A stretch of 29,329 nucleotides of DNA from Neocallimastix lanati (nom. inval.) (taxonomy: Eukaryota > Neocallimastigomycota > Neocallimastigomycetes > Neocallimastigales > Neocallimastigaceae): contig JACVTC010000435.1 of NCBI GenBank assembly GCA_016946835.1, positions 1 through 29,329 of the forward strand. Direction: 5' to 3'. How positions within the stretch are numbered: position 1 is the first letter of the stretch; every line of letters begins with the position of its first letter. The notes below the pieces were generated by a model. That model saw only the letters and a list, made by a program, of their open reading frames with translations. It did no database searches and was not told where the DNA came from. Position numbers and translations under genes: made by a program. Below are positions 1 to 7,974 of this stretch, piece by piece.

Positions 1-5
1 TTTAG

Positions 6-99
6 TGTTTATTATTAACAACTCAAATAGAGAGGTGTTAAGTTATCTTAGCCTTTAGATTATTCGTTATTTTAGTTAATAATAAACTCACCTTTTACA
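6..99. repeat. Dispersed ~95-bp repeat, copy A
   Basis: This block recurs at 13679-13778 with a shared core reading gagaggtgttaa, then ttatcttagccttt, then attcgttatttta, and ending ccttttaca. Both copies stop at the same ccttttaca, which looks like an LTR 3' end (..CA). I infer the tail of a plus-sense LTR whose start lies before the window. Copy B follows the E5 remnant, so it may be the E5-family LTR. Confidence 0.6.
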
Positions 100-146
100 T
101 TGTAATAATCATACTAAGTTCTATCACTAAATATGATTATTAACTT

Positions 147-173
147 CAACTTAATGACTAATTCATTAAGTTG
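147..173 (-). other. Hairpin F near the 3' end of S1
   Basis: Perfect 11-bp inverted repeat (arms 147-157 and 163-173, loop ctaat). S5 has a hairpin at the equivalent place with a partly different stem, and S3 has a degenerate one near 16092-16130. Confidence 0.6.
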
Positions 174-375
174 AGAAATAAAATAAAAATAAAAATATTA
201 CCTAAAAAGAGAGTTTATTATAAAATTAATTATAATAACAACACAAAATGTAAAAGAAGGAATATTTATATAAATTTGGTTTTAAAAAATATGTTTTTGA
301 ATAAAATGTTTTATTAATTTATTAAAGTTTAAATATAAAATTGCTATTATTATAACTATATTTTTATAATAATAA

Positions 376-404
376 CTCTTGATTTCTTAAAGGGAAATCA
401 AGAG
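376..404 (-). other. Hairpin A of S1, just downstream of the TATA box
   Basis: Arms ctcttgatttc (376-386) and gaaatcaagag (394-404) pair perfectly over 11 bp with a 7-nt loop. In LTR sense it lies 3 nt after a TATAAATA box, so it would be in or next to the start of the transcript (R region). The same arrangement is seen in S2 and S5. Confidence 0.65.
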
Positions 405-407
405 CCT

Positions 408-415
408 TATTTATA
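408..415 (-). promoter_or_regulatory. TATA box of S1
   Basis: The minus strand reads TATAAATA. It sits between hairpins B and A in LTR sense, as in S5 (19948-19955). This marks the likely U3/R boundary of the family. Confidence 0.5.
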
Positions 416-449
416 TTTTTTTATGGAAATAAGGTTAAATAAAAAGGTT

Positions 450-580
450 TTCTAATCTTAAAAATATCTTATCTAGAAAAAGATTAGAAGAAAAAACTAG
501 ATAAGTTTTTTGATCGATATTCTATTCATATCGATCATCGTATATATTAAGTAAAACCAAATATATTATTTTATATTTGG
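450..580 (-). other. Hairpin cluster B-C-D of S1
   Basis: Three hairpins in a row. B has arms cttatctag (468-476) and ctagataag (497-505). C has arms gatcgatat (512-520) and atatcgatc (528-536) around loop tctattc. D has arms ccaaatata (557-565) and tatatttgg (572-580). On the minus strand the loop of B contains ttctaatctt, and the strand after B (450-459 here) is its exact 10-nt complement. Other family copies keep the loops but have different, still paired, stems. Confidence 0.65.
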
Positions 581-1030
581 ATAAAACCTTAATATATCGA
601 TTTCCTAGATTTTAATTTAGATCATCTAATAAAAGGAAAAATCAATAATAACCGGAATGATCTAAATTATTCTATTCTATCTTTCTAAATATTATTTTAA
701 AATCTAATCTAAACTTATTAACATAAAACTATCTTTAAACTAGAATACAGAATTATAAAAAATACAGAAACTTATTAATTGTTCTTTTAAATGTACAATG
801 TAAAAAATAAATAAAACTAATGTTTACATTAACTTGATAATTAAATGAATAACTAAATAAAATTAATAATATTAATAAGTGTGCATATAATAATTATTTA
901 AATAAATTTTCTAATGTTATTTAAGTGTATGAATAATTACAATTATAATAAATTTGATAATAATATCTCAATGTATGAATTAATTATAATTTAAATAAAT
1001 TTATAATTATTATCAATAATTATAAAGACT

Positions 1031-1072
1031 AAGAAATAATAATTATTTATTAGTAAATAATTATTATTTCTT
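1031..1072. repeat. Perfect 19-bp palindrome at the S1 terminus
   Basis: Arms 1031-1049 and 1054-1072 are exact inverted complements separated by ttag. It begins 3 nt inside the LTR end. Equivalent but partly different palindromes open S5 (19277-19318), S4 (from 17666) and S3 (from about 16880). Confidence 0.75.
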
Positions 1073-1551
1073 ACATACATATGGTACAGAACTGAAGAAT
1101 TTTTATCATAAAATAATATATTCTAATAATTAAAGAAAATTTTAAATTCTACTCTATTATTCTAATCTATTATTCTAATTTAAAAATCTAAATACTAAAC
1201 AATTTAAACTAAAATAAATTATTCAAAATTAATATAACCTAATATAAATAATTTAACTAACAACTATAATTATTAAAACTATTAACCAAACACTAAAATC
1301 TTTAAACACTTAATACAAAACTTAAATTATTTTTAATTCTAACTTTATTTAAAATAAACTATTTTATTTTTATTATTTAATCTATTCTAACTTTATTATT
1401 TAAACTATACTAATTTATTACTTAAACTATTTAAATTTAATTATTTAAACTAATTTTATTTTAATTTAACTATCTAAATTTATCATTTAAACTCGAAAAT
1501 ATCAAAAGAATAATATAATAATAAAGTTGTAAGAAAAAGAGAGAGAACTAA

Positions 1552-1579
1552 AGTATTGTACTACTTTGTTCTTTTTATA
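1552..1579 (-). promoter_or_regulatory. LTR promoter: TATA box followed by a small hairpin
   Basis: The minus strand reads TATAAAAAG at 1571-1579, followed at once by a short inverted repeat (aaagta/tacttt, 1552-1569). The copy in the 5' LTR (TATA at 8465-8473) is the one that would drive transcription. The TATA-then-hairpin order resembles the S-family LTRs although the sequences are unrelated. Confidence 0.5.
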
Positions 1580-1611
1580 CATTTAGAATAGTTATTTGAT
1601 TGGATTAGAAT

Positions 1612-1765
1612 AAAAATTTAATAATAAAAATTTAATAATAAAAATTTAATAATAAAAATTTAATAATAAAAATTTAATAATAAAAATTTAATAATAAAAA
1701 TTTAATAATAAAAATTTAATAATAAAAATTTAATAATAAAAATTTAATAATAAAAATTTAATAAT
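1612..1765. repeat. 14-bp tandem array, 11 units (3' LTR)
   Basis: The unit aaaaatttaataat is repeated without visible variants from 1612. The 5' LTR has 12 units (8506-8673). In element sense it lies upstream of the TATA box, in U3. Confidence 0.95.
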
Positions 1766-1966
1766 AAAATATAATAAACTATTAAAATATTATTAAGTAT
1801 TACAATATTAAATAAAAATAATAATTAATACATTTTCTAATTTATTATAACTAAATTTATAATTATTTTAATATTTTAATATTTATTATTTAATTCCACT
1901 AATATTAATAATTTTTAATCTTTAATAATTATATATAATTTTAATTATTTTATTTGTTCCGTAACA

Positions 1967-1980
1967 TAATGCCACCCCTA
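1967..1980 (-). promoter_or_regulatory. E1 polypurine tract
   Basis: The minus strand reads TAGGGGTGGCATTA immediately before the 3' LTR (which starts TGTTACGG). The purine core TAGGGGTGG at 1972-1980 is the expected plus-strand primer region. It begins 3 nt after the integrase stop codon. Confidence 0.7.
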
Positions 1981-1983
1981 AGC

Positions 1984-3584
1984 TCAGACTTCGTCCTCTG
2001 AAGTCTCGATTTCGCATAATTGATATGGAACAATATTTTTTAAGTGAACATTTCTATCGGCAATTTCGTTTGTTACTGGATCACAAAGTGTTACTGTGTT
2101 GAATTGTTTCTTAACGATTTTCATAGGGCCTAAAAAGAAAGGATCAAGTTTTCTTCTATTTATACACTTAATCATTACTAAATCTCCAGATTTATATTCA
2201 GCTTTAAGTCTTTTCATCTGTTTTCTTCTGTCTTCCCATATTTTATTGGCAGTTTGAATATTATTGATTGCTTCCTTTATCCATTTATAATGGGTTGTAA
2301 ATCTTCTTATTAAAAATTCTTCATTACTTTCGAAATCTTCTTTTTTGTCTAAGTTCAATACTAATTCGAATGGCTGGAGATCACGTCTACCATATAATAA
2401 TTCGAAACTAGAAAATTTCATTGTTTCATTTTTACTTGTACGCAACGCCCATAAAGCACTTGGTAATATTTCATCCCACTGAGAAGTATTTTTATTACAA
2501 AGAAGTCTTAAATATTTCCCAATTTCTTTGTTGCGGTTTTCGACTTCTCCATTTGATTCTGGATGATAGGTTGCTATAAAATGGACATAAACACCATATA
2601 AGTCGAGGAATGCTTTTGTTTTATCAGAATTAAACTGGGGTCCATTGTCTGTTACAATTATTTCAGGAATACCGTGACGAGAAAAAACTTTGGATAAAAA
2701 TCTTATAACATCATCAGATTCTATGTATTTAGTTGGCTCTGCTTCTACCCATTTTGTTAAGTAATCTACTAAAACAATTATATATTTATTTCTATTTTTT
2801 GTTGTGGGTAATGGGCCTATAATATCTAGACCAACTCTTGTGAATGGTAAACCTGGTTTTGTTGCTATATCTTCAGTTTGATAATTAAATGACTGAGGTC
2901 TAAAAAGCTGACATCTTTTGCAAGTTCTAACTATGTATTTCACATCCAATATCATATTGGTCCAATAATAATCTCTTTTAAGTCGATTATATGTTTTAAA
3001 TACTCCTTCGTGACCAATTTTGTGAGCACTAAGTATAAGTTTAATTCTTTCTTTTTCATTATAAATAACTTTTCTTAATTTTCCATCATCCTTAAAAAAT
3101 TTTTCACCATTAATGATTACAAATTTATCTTTAAAGCTTGATAAAAGATTATTTTCGTTCATTTCAGAAGTTATTGTTGCAACTAATTCATCATTTTTCG
3201 TTTTTAACCTTGATAATGCATCAGCGATAACATTTTTCTTTCCTGGTTCGTATAGAACTTTAACATTAAGCATTGATAAAAGTAAGACCCATCTTGTTTG
3301 TCTTGAATTGTTTGTTTCTTTATTTTTAAATAATCCTACTAAAGGTTTGTGATCCGTGTAAAGAAGCGTAGTATATTTGTTTCCAGAAATATATGATTTA
3401 AATTTTTTAACGCAGTAAGTCGCGGCTGTTCCTTCCAGATCCGTAATTGCATAATTTCTTTCCGCCGGTTTTAAAGAGCGACTTACGAAGTGAATTGGTT
3501 TTTCATTGTTATTTTCATCCTTTTGAAGTAATACGCCACCTATTCCGTCATAGGAAGCATCAGTTCTAATAATAAATTGTTTTT
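1984..3584 (-). CDS. pol: E1 pol, 3' part: RNase H and integrase
   Basis: One open frame runs from about 3584 to the stop at 1984-1986; the first ATG in it is 3273, inside the RNase H end, so it is not a true start. RNase H begins with a TDASYDG motif near 3563 and ends near 3290 (YTDHKPL). Counting from the Met at 3273, integrase shows the zinc-binding H84/H88 and C118/C121, then catalytic D150, D209 and E245, giving D,D35E spacing. A GPY/F-like FLGP module follows and the protein ends with a short acidic tail. There is no chromodomain. Role: RNA removal from the RNA/DNA hybrid, then insertion of the cDNA in the nucleus. The frame differs by -1 from the RT frame upstream, with the shift at an A5 run (3580-3584). 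Confidence 0.93.
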
Positions 3585-4622
3585 CGAAATCGGCATAGTA
3601 AGTATTGGAGTTGAAACTAGTTTATTTTTTAATTCATTGAAACTTTCTTCTTGTTCATTTTCCCAAATAAATTTAACTCCCTTTTTTAAAAGTTTGAATA
3701 AAGGTTTTGCAATATTCGCAAAGTTGAATATAAATTTACGATAGTAACCAACTGCACCGAGAAATGATTGTAATTGTGTGATATTTTTGGGAGGTATCCA
3801 TTCTAAAATAACTTTTATTTTATCTTGAATTGGAGAAATACCATTAATCGACAATGTATGTCCTAATAGTTCTACTTTTTCTTTAAAGAAATTACATTTT
3901 TCTAAGTTAATCTTTAACCCATTTTCTTTTATAATTTCAAATACCTTTTTAAGATCTTCAACATGTTGTTCTAAGGAAGGAGAGAATATTACTAAGTCAT
4001 CAATATAAACAAACATACATACACCAATAAGAGGGAAAAATATTCTGTTCATTTCTCTTTGGAAGGTACCTGGAGCATTACACAATCCAAAAGGCATAAC
4101 TAAAAATTGATAATTACCGTACATTGTCGTGAAACTTGTTTTTGGAATATCTTCTTTATTCATGGGTATTTGGTGGAATCCAGAAAATAGGTCAATTGTT
4201 GTGAATATTTTTACTTGTTTACCAATAGAAAATAAAATTTCATCGATAAGAGGTAGCGCATAAGCGTCCTTGATTGTAACGTTATTCAATTTTCGGAAGT
4301 CAATACATAATCTCCATTTTTTATTTTTCTTGAGAACTAGGATAACCGGAGAAGACCAAGGAGAGTTCGAGGGTTCGATTAATTTGTTTTTAATAAGTTT
4401 TTCTAACTCCTTTTTAAGTGCTATAGCCTGAACTTTTGAAAGTCTATAACATTTTTGTTTTATTGGTTTAGTATTCATTTCAAGTTGAATGTTATGTGGA
4501 AGTAACTTGGTTGGTTTTAACTCATCAATTTTAGTAGCAAGAATAGAATAGAATTCATTAAAGATTTCTTTTATTTTATTTTTAAACTTATTCGGTACTC
4601 CATTAATTATTACTTCTATCAT
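3540..4622 (-). CDS. pol: E1 pol, middle part: reverse transcriptase
   Basis: From the ATG at 4622 (the frame is open to about 4668) it encodes 360 residues covering a full gypsy RT: the KKWRLCIDFRKLN region near residue 101, catalytic D144 in TTIDLFSGFH, the MPFGLCNAPGTFQ block near 176, and the YIDD box at 206-209 (D208 and D209). The end of the frame at 3540 is an artefact of a -1 shift: RNase H continues in the next frame from the A5 run at 3580-3584. It also lies in the -1 frame relative to protease, the junction being a T6/T7 pair on the plus strand (4656-4669). It probably has no start of its own and is made as part of a polyprotein, unless the ATG at 4622 is used. Confidence 0.93.
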   Translation of the reverse strand: MIEVIINGVPNKFKNKIKEIFNEFYSILATKIDELKPTKLLPHNIQLEMNTKPIKQKCYRLSKVQAIALKKELEKLIKNKLIEPSNSPWSSPVILVLKKNKKWRLCIDFRKLNNVTIKDAYALPLIDEILFSIGKQVKIFTTIDLFSGFHQIPMNKEDIPKTSFTTMYGNYQFLVMPFGLCNAPGTFQREMNRIFFPLIGVCMFVYIDDLVIFSPSLEQHVEDLKKVFEIIKENGLKINLEKCNFFKEKVELLGHTLSINGISPIQDKIKVILEWIPPKNITQLQSFLGAVGYYRKFIFNFANIAKPLFKLLKKGVKFIWENEQEESFNELKNKLVSTPILTMPISKNNLLLELMLPMTE

Positions 4623-4660
4623 TCTATCCTTTTCGTTAATTTCTTCATTAAATTGTTTTT

Positions 4661-5431
4661 TTATTTTTTATTTCCTGTTTCAAGATTTGAATTTTTTGTA
4701 TTTATTGGTTCTTTTAGTATCGTATTATTTTTCTTACTATTATCTTCCTTTATAAAGCAATATAAATAAGAATTATTATTAATATCAGAGTTTGTTTCAT
4801 CATATATTATTATAGATTCAGCATCATCATCATTATTATTAATAATATTTCCATTATTGCCTTTACCAAGTTTTATAATATATTCCCAAGAATCATCTTC
4901 TTTCATTAAACATAGATTATTGTTAAGAGGATTGATAAATAAATTGTTTTCTTTAAGTGTTCTGTAGCCAATTAATATATCAAACAAATTTTGATCATTA
5001 TCAATGACTCTGAAAATATCATGTATAACTAATTTTCCAATTTTAACATTTAGTAAATAAATTTCTGTGTAAACGTTTTCTTTTGATAATACTTGTACAA
5101 TGTTGTTCTTAACAAATCCTATAGGTTTAATTTTATTCAATTTATTTAGGAAGTTTTTTGTGATAATGTTGATACTGGCACATGTATCTAAAAATGCTAA
5201 ACCTTTAATATCATTAATAAAACATTCAACAGTTGCTACATCTTCTCTATGCATGGCAGACAGTACGATTTCTTCAGGTGATTCATTAAGAGTTTCAGGA
5301 CTTTTGAGTTTTAATGCCTTAATAAAATCTTCACGAAGTTTTGGACTAACATCTAATAATTGTGGAACTGTAATATTAGCAAATTTTGAGCTTATATCCT
5401 TACAAATGTCATACTTTGGTTGTCCTTCCAT
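4661..5431 (-). CDS. pol: E1 protease domain
   Basis: 256 residues from ATG 5431; the same frame is open upstream to about 5476. The retropepsin-type active-site region is at 80-90: hydrophobic residues, then D82-T83-C84-A-S, then INII. The flap and C-terminal half end in an ILIGYR segment that matches the usual ILG block. The third active-site position is Cys where Gly is normal. A low-complexity Asn/Asp-rich linker fills residues 190-256. The N-terminal 60 residues are unassigned. Role: maturation of the gag-pol polyprotein. The stop at 4661-4663 falls inside an A-rich run, with RT in the -1 frame just after it. Confidence 0.85.
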   Translation of the reverse strand: MEGQPKYDICKDISSKFANITVPQLLDVSPKLREDFIKALKLKSPETLNESPEEIVLSAMHREDVATVECFINDIKGLAFLDTCASINIITKNFLNKLNKIKPIGFVKNNIVQVLSKENVYTEIYLLNVKIGKLVIHDIFRVIDNDQNLFDILIGYRTLKENNLFINPLNNNLCLMKEDDSWEYIIKLGKGNNGNIINNNDDDAESIIIYDETNSDINNNSYLYCFIKEDNSKKNNTILKEPINTKNSNLETGNKK

Positions 5432-5453
5432 AATTGTGATTTGCTTATTAAAA

Positions 5454-5881
5454 TTAGAGTTTTTTAACTTTCTTTTCAGCTAACTCGATACTCGGAAGTT
5501 TAGCTTTTTCTTTGTGTTTATTCGTTTCTTTATTATTAATGTTTAAAATTTCATTTTCTCTTTGTTTTCTTGCGTTCTTTTTTGCTTTATTAATTGATGG
5601 TTGACTTATTACAGAAACATCAATTTGGTTAAGTTTTTCTGTTTCATTTGGATATATTTTGTCGATTGAAACTGCATCATCTTCGATTTCGATATTCTCA
5701 TTGTTAGTTTTTGTATTAGAATCAATTTGATTATTTTGATTAATTGTATTATTTTCTTTATTTTTCCTTTTGTTTTTTCCATATGGTTTTTCAATTAATA
5801 AATTTGTTTTTTTTCTAATAGCAGTAGCTACAATTTCTTCTTTGGTTTGATTAGTGGGAGTTTCCCTTCTCCCTTTTAGAA
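5454..5881 (-). CDS. E1 gag-pol transframe region, Lys/Asn-rich
   Basis: In the -1 frame relative to gag, about 141 codons are open from the frameshift site to a TAA at 5454-5456. This frame contains no ATG at all, so it can hardly be translated except by frameshifting out of gag. The product is rich in Lys, Asn, Glu and Gln, with no domain I recognise. It ends 22 nt before the protease ATG, and protease is in the +1 frame relative to it. Both frames are open together only over about 23 nt around an A6 run (5460-5465). Either a second (+1) shift, re-initiation at 5431, or a base error joins them. Confidence 0.6.
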
Positions 5882-5888
5882 GTTTAAA
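5856..5888 (-). promoter_or_regulatory. -1 programmed ribosomal frameshift signal at the end of E1 gag
   Basis: The minus strand has the heptamer T-TTA-AAC (5882-5888) in the gag frame, 3 nt before the gag stop TAA (5876-5878). An 8-nt spacer (5874-5881) separates it from a hairpin with arms GGGAG (5869-5873) and CTCCC (5856-5860) and an 8-nt loop. X XXY YYZ heptamer, spacer of 5-9 nt and downstream structure are the known parts of -1 frameshift sites. The -1 frame then stays open for 141 codons. Confidence 0.75.
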
Positions 5889-6931
5889 TGGTCGTTAGAA
5901 GAGCCTTGATTTTGATTTTCGAATTCAGCAAGTTGTTTGAAAGAATATGGACAATGTTTATAGTAATGGCCTTGTTGTCCACAACGATAGCATGTAATCG
6001 GTGATTTTTTGGTAATAATTTTCTTTCTATTCTGGTTAGTTTCATTATTCGTAAATTCATTATTAAGTCTTGTATCATCGAAATTTTGCTTAATATTCAC
6101 TAGATTATTATTTTGCTCGTATTCTTCTTGATTATAAGTTCTTTTATTATTGGCAATCTTTGGATTACTAAAACCATGCTGGAATTCATTAAATTCATTA
6201 TAATTTTGATAATTTGGTTGATTCCTTTTATTGTATGAGTTGTATAATTGCTTTCTACTATAATTTTGATTGTGATTTTGGTTATAACTTTGATTATAAT
6301 TCTTATTATAAATCGAAGAATTAAATTGCTTGAAAGGATGAACATTATTTCTGTAATAAAATGGTTGGGAATTAAAAACTGTTGTCATTACTGCTTCATT
6401 AGCGGCATCTCCAATTTCTTCGGCTCTTTCTGCCAATTCAGCTTCTTCGAATGCATCTTCTAAGTCGAAACATCGTTGGGTTATGACTTGAGATCTAGCA
6501 TAAGGTCGATAGATTATTGAATCTGCGTAGTCTTCAACAGTAATAAATGTTTGGTAAATTTTCGGTAGATTATTATAAATTTTCTTGTATCTCCAATTAA
6601 AGTTCTTTATACTTTCTCCTCTTCTAATTTTCATTCTTTGTAACCTTTTACATTTCTCTTGGGGTGTTATCTCAAGTTCATTTTCTATTGCTTTTTTGAT
6701 TTCTTCAATAGAAGGGTAGATATCATTTTCTTCTTCGTTCTTGGTGTGTAATTCTTGTAAAGTCCCTTTTAACTTTCCATCGACACATTCGATAGCCCAT
6801 GTGAGTATATTTTTTGGATTATTTATATCTGCTAGAGACATAATTCTTGTAAATTCTTCGCACCAAGAATCTATATCTCTTGCGTTTTCGTTGAGTCTTG
6901 GTAGAATTCTTTGTAGTTCTAATATTTTCAT
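5876..6931 (-). CDS. gag: E1 Gag (capsid-nucleocapsid)
   Basis: 351 residues from ATG 6931, which has A at -3 and is the first Met of the frame. The first ~190 residues are a helical capsid-like retrotransposon Gag region: Trp-rich start (DSWCEEF), then a QRMKIRRGESIKNF segment matching the conserved block before the last capsid helices. Residues 195-310 are Asn/Tyr/Gln-rich low complexity. A single CCHC zinc knuckle, CYRCGQQGHYYKHC, lies at 314-327 and would bind the element RNA. Role: forms the virus-like particle in the cytoplasm. The stop is reached 3 nt after a UUUAAAC slippery site, so a fraction of ribosomes should make a longer fusion. Confidence 0.92.
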   Translation of the reverse strand: MKILELQRILPRLNENARDIDSWCEEFTRIMSLADINNPKNILTWAIECVDGKLKGTLQELHTKNEEENDIYPSIEEIKKAIENELEITPQEKCKRLQRMKIRRGESIKNFNWRYKKIYNNLPKIYQTFITVEDYADSIIYRPYARSQVITQRCFDLEDAFEEAELAERAEEIGDAANEAVMTTVFNSQPFYYRNNVHPFKQFNSSIYNKNYNQSYNQNHNQNYSRKQLYNSYNKRNQPNYQNYNEFNEFQHGFSNPKIANNKRTYNQEEYEQNNNLVNIKQNFDDTRLNNEFTNNETNQNRKKIITKKSPITCYRCGQQGHYYKHCPYSFKQLAEFENQNQGSSNDHLNF

Positions 6932-6957
6932 TTTGGAATTTTATTTGAAATTATTAA

Positions 6958-7180
6958 TTGATGTATGAATGGATGGGTTTTCTTTTTGATTATAAATTTT
7001 ATTATCACTTCCTAATTTATTTCTTAATTTGATGGATGGATTAACGAAATTTTATTTTATTTCTAATTTTATTATCGCTTGTTATATTATTTCTTAATTG
7101 ATGGATTGATGAATGAAATTTTAATTTAATTATTAATTTTATTGTCACTTTTTAATTTAAGTTGATGGATGGATGTGTTG
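6958..7180 (-). repeat. Imperfect ~70-bp tandem repeats in the E1 leader
   Basis: Copies of a unit with gatggatgga and then aattttattatc.ctt start at about 6960, 7031, 7100 and 7163 (spacing 71, 69, 63). They lie just upstream of gag ATG in the 5' untranslated leader. No coding potential seen. Confidence 0.65.
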
Positions 7181-7339
7181 AATATAATTTTTCAATTCTC
7201 TAGTTGAATTAAATATTGAACTAATTGAATTTAAAAATAATTGTTATTGGATTGAAATATTGTTTATTGAAATTTTCCACTGAATTTTATTAATGACAAC
7301 TTTATTTTATATTCATATAATAATTCTAAAAAAAAACCT

Positions 7340-7570
7340 TATAACTTCGGTGAAATAAGTTCATTATTCGCCAGTGCTCGATCTTGTCCGGAAACCCTGC
7401 CAACACTCGAATAGTTAACAAACTACGGAGATGTGTCGTGGGGAGTATAAATTTATATTACTCCGGGACGGAAAACCGCACTCACAAAATCGACTAAAAA
7501 CCTTAATTAATAACAAATTGGAATCACCCTAATTCGTTATTAATTAATTTCCTTACGGTTTACACACTGT
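7340..7570 (-). other. G+C-richer structured block in the E1 leader
   Basis: This is the only clearly less A+T-rich stretch of the leader. It has a perfect 12-bp hairpin stem (ttaattaataac 7503-7514 with 7536-7547) and a second inverted repeat ggagta/tactcc (7442-7447, 7459-7464). Its place, between primer site and gag, is where packaging and dimerisation signals lie in LTR elements. That function is inferred from position only. Confidence 0.45.
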
Positions 7571-7738
7571 ATATGAATTATTATATTTTTTGGTTTTGTT
7601 ATCTTCTTTGAGTTAAAATAATAAATTAATATTAAATTACTATTAATTATTATAATTATTATTTTTTCTAACTCTAATTTTATTAAAAATTTTATATTAT
7701 TTACTTATATTTTATTTATTTTATTTTATTTTATTTTT

Positions 7739-7739
<1 letters not shown>

Positions 7740-7767
<28 letters not shown>
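7740..7767 (-). repeat. A28 homopolymer in the E1 leader (T run on plus)
   Basis: Uninterrupted 28-nt T run on the plus strand within an A+T-only stretch (7600-7930) that shows nothing else. Runs of similar length occur in the E3 leader. Confidence 0.95.
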
Positions 7768-7772
<5 letters not shown>

Positions 7773-7948
7773 CTAATTAAATTAAAATTTTATACTATTT
7801 CCTAATTAACTAATTAATTATTTATTTTTTATTTATTATTATTTTTATTCTATCAATTAAAAAAAAATTTTTTTTTTCTATTTCTAAACTTTATTAATTA
7901 ATAAAATTTTTCTAAAATTATTATTTTCATTTTATTTTATTTCTTCAG

Positions 7949-7966
7949 GTCCTGCATAGCTCGCCA
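7949..7966 (-). promoter_or_regulatory. E1 primer-binding site (putative)
   Basis: The minus strand reads TGGCGAGCTATGCAGGAC, 8 nt after the 5' LTR end. Its complement ends ..CCTGC, ATAGCTC, G, CCA. That fits the 3' end of a tRNA: T-stem strand, 7-nt acceptor strand, discriminator G and CCA. The tRNA identity cannot be read from this. An 8-nt gap to the LTR is longer than usual. Confidence 0.55.
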
Positions 7967-7974
7967 AATCTTTA

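Larger units (their letters stand above)
101..1075 (-). mobile_element. Solo LTR S1 (S family), 975 bp, with target duplication
   Basis: Read on the minus strand it starts TGTAAGAAAT and ends ATTATTACA, so it has TG..CA termini. It is flanked by an exact 5-bp direct repeat, tacat, at 96-100 and 1076-1080. No coding sequence lies between the ends, so it is a solo LTR left by LTR-LTR recombination. The same family occurs at 9581-10527, about 16059-16946, 17663 to about 18415, and 19274-20287. Inside, in LTR sense, come a long palindrome at the start, three hairpins, a TATA box, a hairpin just downstream of it, and a last hairpin at 147-173. Element E1 inserted directly next to its start. Confidence 0.85.
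1082..1966 (-). repeat. E1 3' LTR (885 bp)
   Basis: Nearly identical to 7975-8874. On the minus strand it starts TGTTACGGAAC and ends TCTGTACCA. It has 11 units of a 14-bp tandem repeat against 12 in the 5' LTR. Near 1237-1300 a one-base indel plus a substitution is the only other difference I noticed. Confidence 0.95.

Noticed and set aside
1612-1765. CRISPR array
   Set aside because: Units are contiguous 14-mers with no spacers, inside an LTR of a eukaryotic element.
3113-3352. Plus-strand reading frame of 79 codons
   Set aside because: It is the antisense shadow of the E1 RNase H-integrase frame. The same holds for plus-strand frames at 5100-5483, 6248-6463 and 6741-6968.
5609-5794. Minus-strand frame of 61 codons between gag and protease
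   Set aside because: Lys/Ile-rich shadow of the Met-less -1 frame, with no independent support.
5884-6345. Minus-strand frames of 64 and 81 codons inside gag
   Set aside because: Alternate-frame shadows of the Asn-rich part of gag, made of Ile/Lys-type codons expected from A+T-rich DNA.
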